Source: Micromonospora peucetia
Lineage (GTDB): Bacteria > Actinomycetota > Actinomycetes > Mycobacteriales > Micromonosporaceae
Direction of reading: 5' to 3'
Length of the DNA stretch: 64,000 nucleotides
Assembly: GCF_900091625.1 (NCBI RefSeq)
Contig: NZ_FMIC01000002.1
Coordinates: 124,001 to 188,000, forward strand
Made by a program: the position numbers and the translations under genes. Shown piece by piece: positions 59,904-64,000 of the stretch (the stretch's first letter is position 1; each line of letters opens with the position of its first letter). Under the pieces are notes generated by a model. The model ran no database searches. It was not told where the DNA came from and worked only from the letters and a program-made list of their open reading frames with translations.

Positions 59904-61487
59904 GTGACCCGCACTTCCGACCGGATCCGCCGGTTCCGGCTCACCCTCGCCGGGCTTGCCACCGCCGTGCTGGTCGCCGCCGGCTGCACCCTTCCGGCGA
60001 TCGCGCCCGGGACGGACACCGGCGGAGAGGCCGCCGCCCCCGGCACGGCGCCCACCTGGCGGGCCTGCCCGGAGGTGGCCGAGGACCTGGTCGGTCGCGG
60101 CGCGTCGGACATCCGCTACGAGTGCGCGCGGATCAAGGTGCCGCGCAACTGGGGCACGGGCAGCGGGGCCGCCACCGGCCCGGGCGCCGGGCAGACCTTC
60201 GAGATCGCGCTGCTGCGAGCCCGGTCGACCAAGCAGCGCGACCGGATCGGCTCGCTGGTCGTCAATCCGGGCGGGCCCGGTGGCTCTGGCGTGGACACGG
60301 CCGTCTACCTCTCCTTCGGTCCGGCGTTCGGCGGCCTGCCCGCCTCGATCACCGACCGGTTCGACATCGTCGGCTTCGACCCGCGCGGGGTGTCCCGCTC
60401 CAGCCCGGTCAAGTGCATCCCCGACGCCGACCTGGACGCCAGCTTCGGCTACGACCCCGATCCGGAGAGCCAGCAGTCGTTCGACGGGTTCGCCGAGCTC
60501 AGCCGGAAGATCGGGCGCGGCTGTGGCGACCGCTACGGCGACCAGCTGCCGCTCTACGGCACCGAACAGGCCGCCCGGGACATGGACGCGGTCCGCGCCG
60601 CCGTCGGCGACGACAAACTGACCTACCTCGGCTACTCCTACGGCACCCTGCTCGGCGCCACCTATGCACAGCTCTACCCGCAGCGGGTGCGGGCGCTGGT
60701 GCTTGACGGCGCGGTCGACCCGAGGCAGGGCCTGGTCGCCGGCTCGGAGAGCCAGGCCAAGGGCTTCGAGCGGGCCTTCAGCAACTTCACCACGTGGTGC
60801 GCGGCGAACGCCGGGCGCTGCCCGATCGCCCCGGACGCCCGGGCCGCGGTCACCTCGGCGATCGACAAGGCCCGGGTGTCCCCGGTGCGCGGGGACGACG
60901 GCCGGGAGGCCACCGCGGGCTGGGTCTTCTACGCGATCATCTCGTCGCTCTACACCGAGTCGGGGTGGCAGGAGTTGGCCGGCGCCATCGACAAGCTGGA
61001 GGGCGGCGACCCGGAGGACGTGTTCCGCCTCGCCGACGCGTACGCCGACCGGGACTCCGACGGGCACTACTCGAACATGTTCGACGCCAACCTGGCGGTC
61101 AACTGCGCCGACGAGGAAGAGAAGCCGAGCGTGCAGCGGATCCGCCAGCTCCAGTCGCAGTGGCGGGCGAAGTACCCGCTGTTCGGGCCGGCCCTGGCCG
61201 CCGGTCTGCTCTCCTGCACCGAGTGGCCCGGCGGCCGTGACCCGTACCCGACGGGCCGGGCCGACGGGGCACCGCCGATCCTGGTGGTGGGCACCACCGG
61301 CGACCCGGCGACGCCGTACGAGCAGACCGGCGAACTGGCCACGATGCTGGGCGTGGGCCGGGTGCTCACCTGGGAGGGCGAGGGGCATACCGCGTACCCG
61401 CAGACCTCCTGCATCACCGAGGCGGTCGACGCCTACCTGATCGACCTGACCGTGCCCAGGGAGGGACTGCGCTGCCCGGCCCGCTGA
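59904..61487 (+). CDS. Secreted tripeptidyl-aminopeptidase-like alpha/beta hydrolase lipoprotein
   Basis: 527 residues. Lipobox VAAGC (C28), oxyanion-hole NPGGPGGSG, nucleophile Ser in GYSYG (S245), C-terminal TAP-type domain with GDPATPYEQ (Asp) and GEGHTAYPQ (His). Belongs to the SlpD/SlpE/Tap peptidase family of Streptomyces, anchored outside the membrane and releasing short N-terminal peptides. GTG at 59904 with GGAGG 8 nt upstream. Confidence 0.93.
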   Translation: MTRTSDRIRRFRLTLAGLATAVLVAAGCTLPAIAPGTDTGGEAAAPGTAPTWRACPEVAEDLVGRGASDIRYECARIKVPRNWGTGSGAATGPGAGQTFEIALLRARSTKQRDRIGSLVVNPGGPGGSGVDTAVYLSFGPAFGGLPASITDRFDIVGFDPRGVSRSSPVKCIPDADLDASFGYDPDPESQQSFDGFAELSRKIGRGCGDRYGDQLPLYGTEQAARDMDAVRAAVGDDKLTYLGYSYGTLLGATYAQLYPQRVRALVLDGAVDPRQGLVAGSESQAKGFERAFSNFTTWCAANAGRCPIAPDARAAVTSAIDKARVSPVRGDDGREATAGWVFYAIISSLYTESGWQELAGAIDKLEGGDPEDVFRLADAYADRDSDGHYSNMFDANLAVNCADEEEKPSVQRIRQLQSQWRAKYPLFGPALAAGLLSCTEWPGGRDPYPTGRADGAPPILVVGTTGDPATPYEQTGELATMLGVGRVLTWEGEGHTAYPQTSCITEAVDAYLIDLTVPREGLRCPAR

Positions 61488-61590
61488 CCGACCGTTCCGA
61501 CGGCAGGCCGGGCAGGTCCACGCCCTACCGGGCGCCGCTGGCGAGCGTCAGCCGGCCATCGGCCCGAGTCGCTGTGCCACGCTGGGCGGC

Positions 61591-62043
61591 ATGAGTGACG
61601 TGATCTTCCGTGTGGCCGTCCGGAGCGACCTGCCCGCCGTGCTCACCCTGCTCACCGACGACCCACTCGGCCGGACCCGCGACTTCACGGACATCGACGC
61701 CGCCTACGAGAAGGCGTTCGCCGACATCGACGCCGACCCGCGCAACCAGCTGATCGTGGCCGACGCGGACGGTGAGCTGCTCGGCTGCATGCAGCTCACC
61801 TACATTCCCGGCCTGAGCCGGCACGGCGCCGAGCGGCAGCTGATCGAGGCGGTCCGGGTCCGCTCCGACCTGCGCGGCCAGGGCCTCGGCCGACAGATGA
61901 TCACCTGGGCGGTCGACCAGGCGAAGCAGCGTGGCTGCGCCCTGGTCCAACTCACCACCGACAAGACCCGCCACGACGCCCACCGCTTCTACCTGAACCT
62001 GGGCTTCCTCCCCACCCACGAGGGCATGAAACTCCCCCTCTGA
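61591..62043 (+). CDS. GNAT-family acetyltransferase
   Basis: 150 residues. VAVRSDLPAVLTLLTDDPLG at the N-terminus, acetyl-CoA loop VRSDLRGQGLGRQMI and C-terminal HDAHRFYLNLGFLPTHEG. Small-molecule or protein acetyltransferase of unknown substrate. ATG at 61591. Converges on the ABC ATPase across the third large palindrome. Confidence 0.9.
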   Translation: MSDVIFRVAVRSDLPAVLTLLTDDPLGRTRDFTDIDAAYEKAFADIDADPRNQLIVADADGELLGCMQLTYIPGLSRHGAERQLIEAVRVRSDLRGQGLGRQMITWAVDQAKQRGCALVQLTTDKTRHDAHRFYLNLGFLPTHEGMKLPL

Positions 62044-62357
62044 TCCACCCCACCCCCTCCCTCGCCCCTCGCCTCGTCGATCTTGCAGTTTGTGCCCTCA
62101 ATATGGGCGCTACGCCCTATTCGCCGGGGCAGGAAGTGCAAGATCGACGGCGTGGGGGCGGGCCCCAGACCGCCAGGGCCGGCAGGCCCCCGCCCCGCGA
62201 CCCGCCCGTCTTGGACGCGAGGGCAGGGACGCGAGGGCAGGGACGCGAGGGCAGGGGCGCGAGGGCAGGGGCGCGAGGGCAGGGGCGCGAGGGCAGGGCG
62301 AGGGTGGGATGGGCGGGGCGAGGGTGGGGTGGGGTGGGGTGGGGTGGGGGGAAGGAG
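62044..62357. repeat. Extended palindrome at the GNAT/ABC junction (GATCTTGCACTTT family, copy 3), with a minisatellite
   Basis: Left arm CGTCGATCTTGCAGTTTGTG from 62075 pairs with GAAGTGCAAGATCGACG ending at 62149; the loop holds an inner stem ATATGGGCG/CGCCCTAT. Both genes end TGA and continue into CCCCACCCC-type DNA on their own strands. The right half also contains the 14-bp repeat at 62214-62297 and a GGGGT tract (62324-62350). Confidence 0.8.
62214..62297. repeat. 14-bp tandem repeat, six units
   Basis: GACGCGAGGGCAGG three times, then GGCGCGAGGGCAGG three times, perfectly spaced. Polypurine-rich on the plus strand. Confidence 0.9.
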
Positions 62358-63185
62358 TCAGGGGAGGAGGTGGCCGTCGCGGAGGATCAGGACACGGTCG
62401 GCGAGGTCGATCAGGGCCGGGTCGTGGGTGGCGACCAACGCGGTCATGCCACGGGCGTGCACGACCGCCCGGAGCAGGTCCATGATGGACCGGCCGGTCT
62501 CGGAGTCGAGTTGGCCGGTGGGCTCGTCGGCGATCAGCAGGTCCGGCTCGTTGGCCAGTGCCCGCGCCACCGCCACCCGCTGCTGCTGCCCACCCGAGAG
62601 CTCGTACGGCCGCTGGCCCGCGTGCCCGCCGAGACCGACCAGCTCCAGCAGCACCGCCACCCGCTCCTCCCGCTCGGCAGCCGGTACCCGCGCCAACCGC
62701 AGCGGTACGCCGACGTTCTCGGCGGCGGACAGGATCGGCACCAGCCCGAAGGTCTGGAACACGAAGCCGACCGTGCCGCGACGAAGTTCCAGCAGCTCCC
62801 GCTCACCGGCGCCGGTGACGTCGCGCCCGGCGACCGTCACCCGGCCCGAGTCGGGCCGGTCCAGCCCGCCCACCAGGTTCAGCAGGGTCGTCTTGCCCGC
62901 CCCGGAGCGTCCGCGCACGGCGACCAGCTCGCCCCTCCCGGCCGAGAACGAGACGTCCCGCACGGCGTGCACGGCGCGCTCGCCGCGGCCGAAGGTGCGG
63001 TTGATCCCCTCCACCCGAACCACCTCGTCAATGACCGTGGCACCCGCCGCCGCCCCGCCGGCAACAGTGGCACCCACCACCGCCCCGCCGGTGGTCGGCA
63101 CGGCCGCCGTCGCCTTGGTGGTGTCGGTGGCGCCCGTCGACCCGCCAGCCGGCCGACCGTCCCGTGTCGCGTCAAGCCCGCTCAT
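62358..63185 (-). CDS. ABC transporter ATPase (MacB/LolD type)
   Basis: 275 residues. A Thr/Ala/Gly-rich N-terminal tail of about 50 residues precedes the ATPase: Walker A RGRSGAGKTT, LSGGQQQRVAVARAL, Walker B LLIADEPTGQLD and H-loop THD. The conserved FVFQTFGLVPILSAAENV marks the LolD/MacB class. ATG at 63185 chosen; the open frame above it is mostly low-complexity. A related ATPase gene lies upstream on the same strand, so two ATPases probably serve one exporter whose permease is outside the window. Confidence 0.9.
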   Translation of the reverse strand: MSGLDATRDGRPAGGSTGATDTTKATAAVPTTGGAVVGATVAGGAAAGATVIDEVVRVEGINRTFGRGERAVHAVRDVSFSAGRGELVAVRGRSGAGKTTLLNLVGGLDRPDSGRVTVAGRDVTGAGERELLELRRGTVGFVFQTFGLVPILSAAENVGVPLRLARVPAAEREERVAVLLELVGLGGHAGQRPYELSGGQQQRVAVARALANEPDLLIADEPTGQLDSETGRSIMDLLRAVVHARGMTALVATHDPALIDLADRVLILRDGHLLP

Positions 63186-63306
63186 GATCCCGCCCTGTTG
63201 TGCTCGGCGCGGCCGACCGGTTCGACCGCGCGGTACCGACTGATTCCCCGTGACGCTGGACGGCCCGACGCCGCCGGCGCGACCGTCCGCGCCGCGTACC
63301 GCCCGC

Positions 63307-64000
63307 TCACTGCGTCGCCTCCGGCTCATCCTGCGTCCGGCCGCCCGGCCGCACCTCCACGTGGTCCGGCTCCAGGTTCAGCCGGACCCGGTCGCGCAGC
63401 GACAACGCGTCCACGAACGGCGCCGGCAGCTGCATCCGGCCGCCGCGGTCGAGCACGGCGTACTCCTCGCTGACCAGTTCGGTGCTGCCGTCCGCGCCGA
63501 TCCGCGCGGTCCGGCGTACCTCGGAGGCGGTCCGGCCGTCGCGGATCGCGACGGTCCGGCGGACCTGGGTGGCCACGGCCTGGTCGTGGGTGACCACCAC
63601 GATGGTGACGCCGAGCTCGGCGTTGATGGTGCGCAGCGCCCCGAAGACGTCGGCTCCGGTCGCCTCGTCCAGTTCACCGGTCGGCTCGTCGGCGAAGAGG
63701 ATCTCGGGATCGTTGGCCACCGCCACCGCGACCGCGCAGCGCTGCTGTTCGCCGCCGCTGAGCTGCCCGGGCCGCCGGTCGGCGCAGTAGCCCACCCCGA
63801 CCATGTCGAGCAGTTCCCGGGCCCGCTCGCGGTGCGCCCGTCGACCGCCCCGCCGTCCGGCGAGCCGCATCGGCAGCTCGACGTTCTCCAGCGCGGTCAG
63901 GTACGGCAGCAGGTTGCGGCCGGTCTGCTGCCAGACGAACCCGACCATCTTCCGCCGGTAGCTCAGTCGCCGCCGCGCGGAAAGGTTGAGCAGGTCGTAC
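63307..64000 (-). CDS. ABC transporter ATPase with a C-terminal AbrB-like domain (partial)
   Basis: The 5' end is beyond the window; the visible 230 residues start in the middle of the nucleotide-binding domain (FVWQQTGRNLLPYLTALENV), then LSGGEQQRCAVAVAVA, ILFADEPTGELD and THDQAVA. After the ATPase core a tail (from about IGADGSTELVSEEYAVLDRG) forms RGGRMQLPAPFVDALSLRDR, a good match to the swapped-hairpin AbrB/SpoVT fold. This add-on is uncommon in ABC ATPases and could bind DNA or mediate dimerisation. Same strand as the ATPase at 62358, 121 bp apart. Confidence 0.88.
   Translation of the reverse strand, partial: YDLLNLSARRRLSYRRKMVGFVWQQTGRNLLPYLTALENVELPMRLAGRRGGRRAHRERARELLDMVGVGYCADRRPGQLSGGEQQRCAVAVAVANDPEILFADEPTGELDEATGADVFGALRTINAELGVTIVVVTHDQAVATQVRRTVAIRDGRTASEVRRTARIGADGSTELVSEEYAVLDRGGRMQLPAPFVDALSLRDRVRLNLEPDHVEVRPGGRTQDEPEATQ

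Overview
The window is very GC-rich DNA from an actinobacterium. Gene content suggests Micromonosporaceae, probably Micromonospora: cebEFG-type cellobiose uptake, mycothiol-type DinB protein, bsaP, a modular GH9 cellulase, many short TANNNT leaderless promoters. The genus is inferred from memory of gene families, not from a search.

1-11.9 kb is a redox/hypoxia (DosR/DevR-type) island: two tandem-domain universal stress proteins, phosphoketolase, a P-type ATPase fused to a hemerythrin domain, two Acg-type nitroreductases, a DevS-like GAF-GAF histidine kinase and its DevR-like regulator. Four 15-bp sites resembling the mycobacterial DosR box lie in the expected upstream regions. 11.9-21 kb: a sugar-nucleotide-type epimerase, two tRNA arrays (Gly-Val and Gly-Cys-Val), a small membrane protein, a TetR regulator, a DinB-like protein, a secreted M36 metalloprotease, a methyltransferase and a P450. 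21-25.6 kb: an ABC exporter converging on a two-component system. 25.6-29.6 kb: biotin genes, bioF-bioD facing away from bioB-bsaP plus an acetyltransferase. 29.6-31.4 kb: DUF488 and an AbiEi/DUF559 protein between palindromic repeats.

31.4-47.2 kb is mostly plant-polymer use: a GH9-CBM3-FN3-FN3-CBM2 cellulase and a cebE-cebF-cebG-bglB-cebR cluster, linked by three near-identical CebR operators. cebR carries an apparent frameshift. Between them lie an aldehyde dehydrogenase, two ACT-domain proteins (one an ACT-GNAT fusion), an APH-type kinase and an acyl-CoA dehydrogenase. 47.2-56.2 kb: a pRiA4b-type protein, a RibD-type reductase, and a herA-sbcD-sbcC-nurA cluster that matches the gene set of the archaeal HerA/Mre11/Rad50/NurA end-resection module, followed by a spermidine-synthase-like gene and an AlkA-type glycosylase. 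57-62 kb: small proteins, a LigC-type ligase, a secreted peptidase and an acetyltransferase. The right edge has two ABC ATPases of a MacB/LolD-type exporter, the second cut by the window end.

Non-coding structure is unusually rich. A 42-47 bp element carrying the upstream stop codon sits at three operon-internal junctions, always in the sense orientation. Large palindromes with a GATCTTGCACTTT core and C-rich/G-rich ends fill three convergent gene junctions. A second palindrome (GATCTTGGACAGTT) flanks the DUF559 gene. Several minisatellites begin at or near gene ends.
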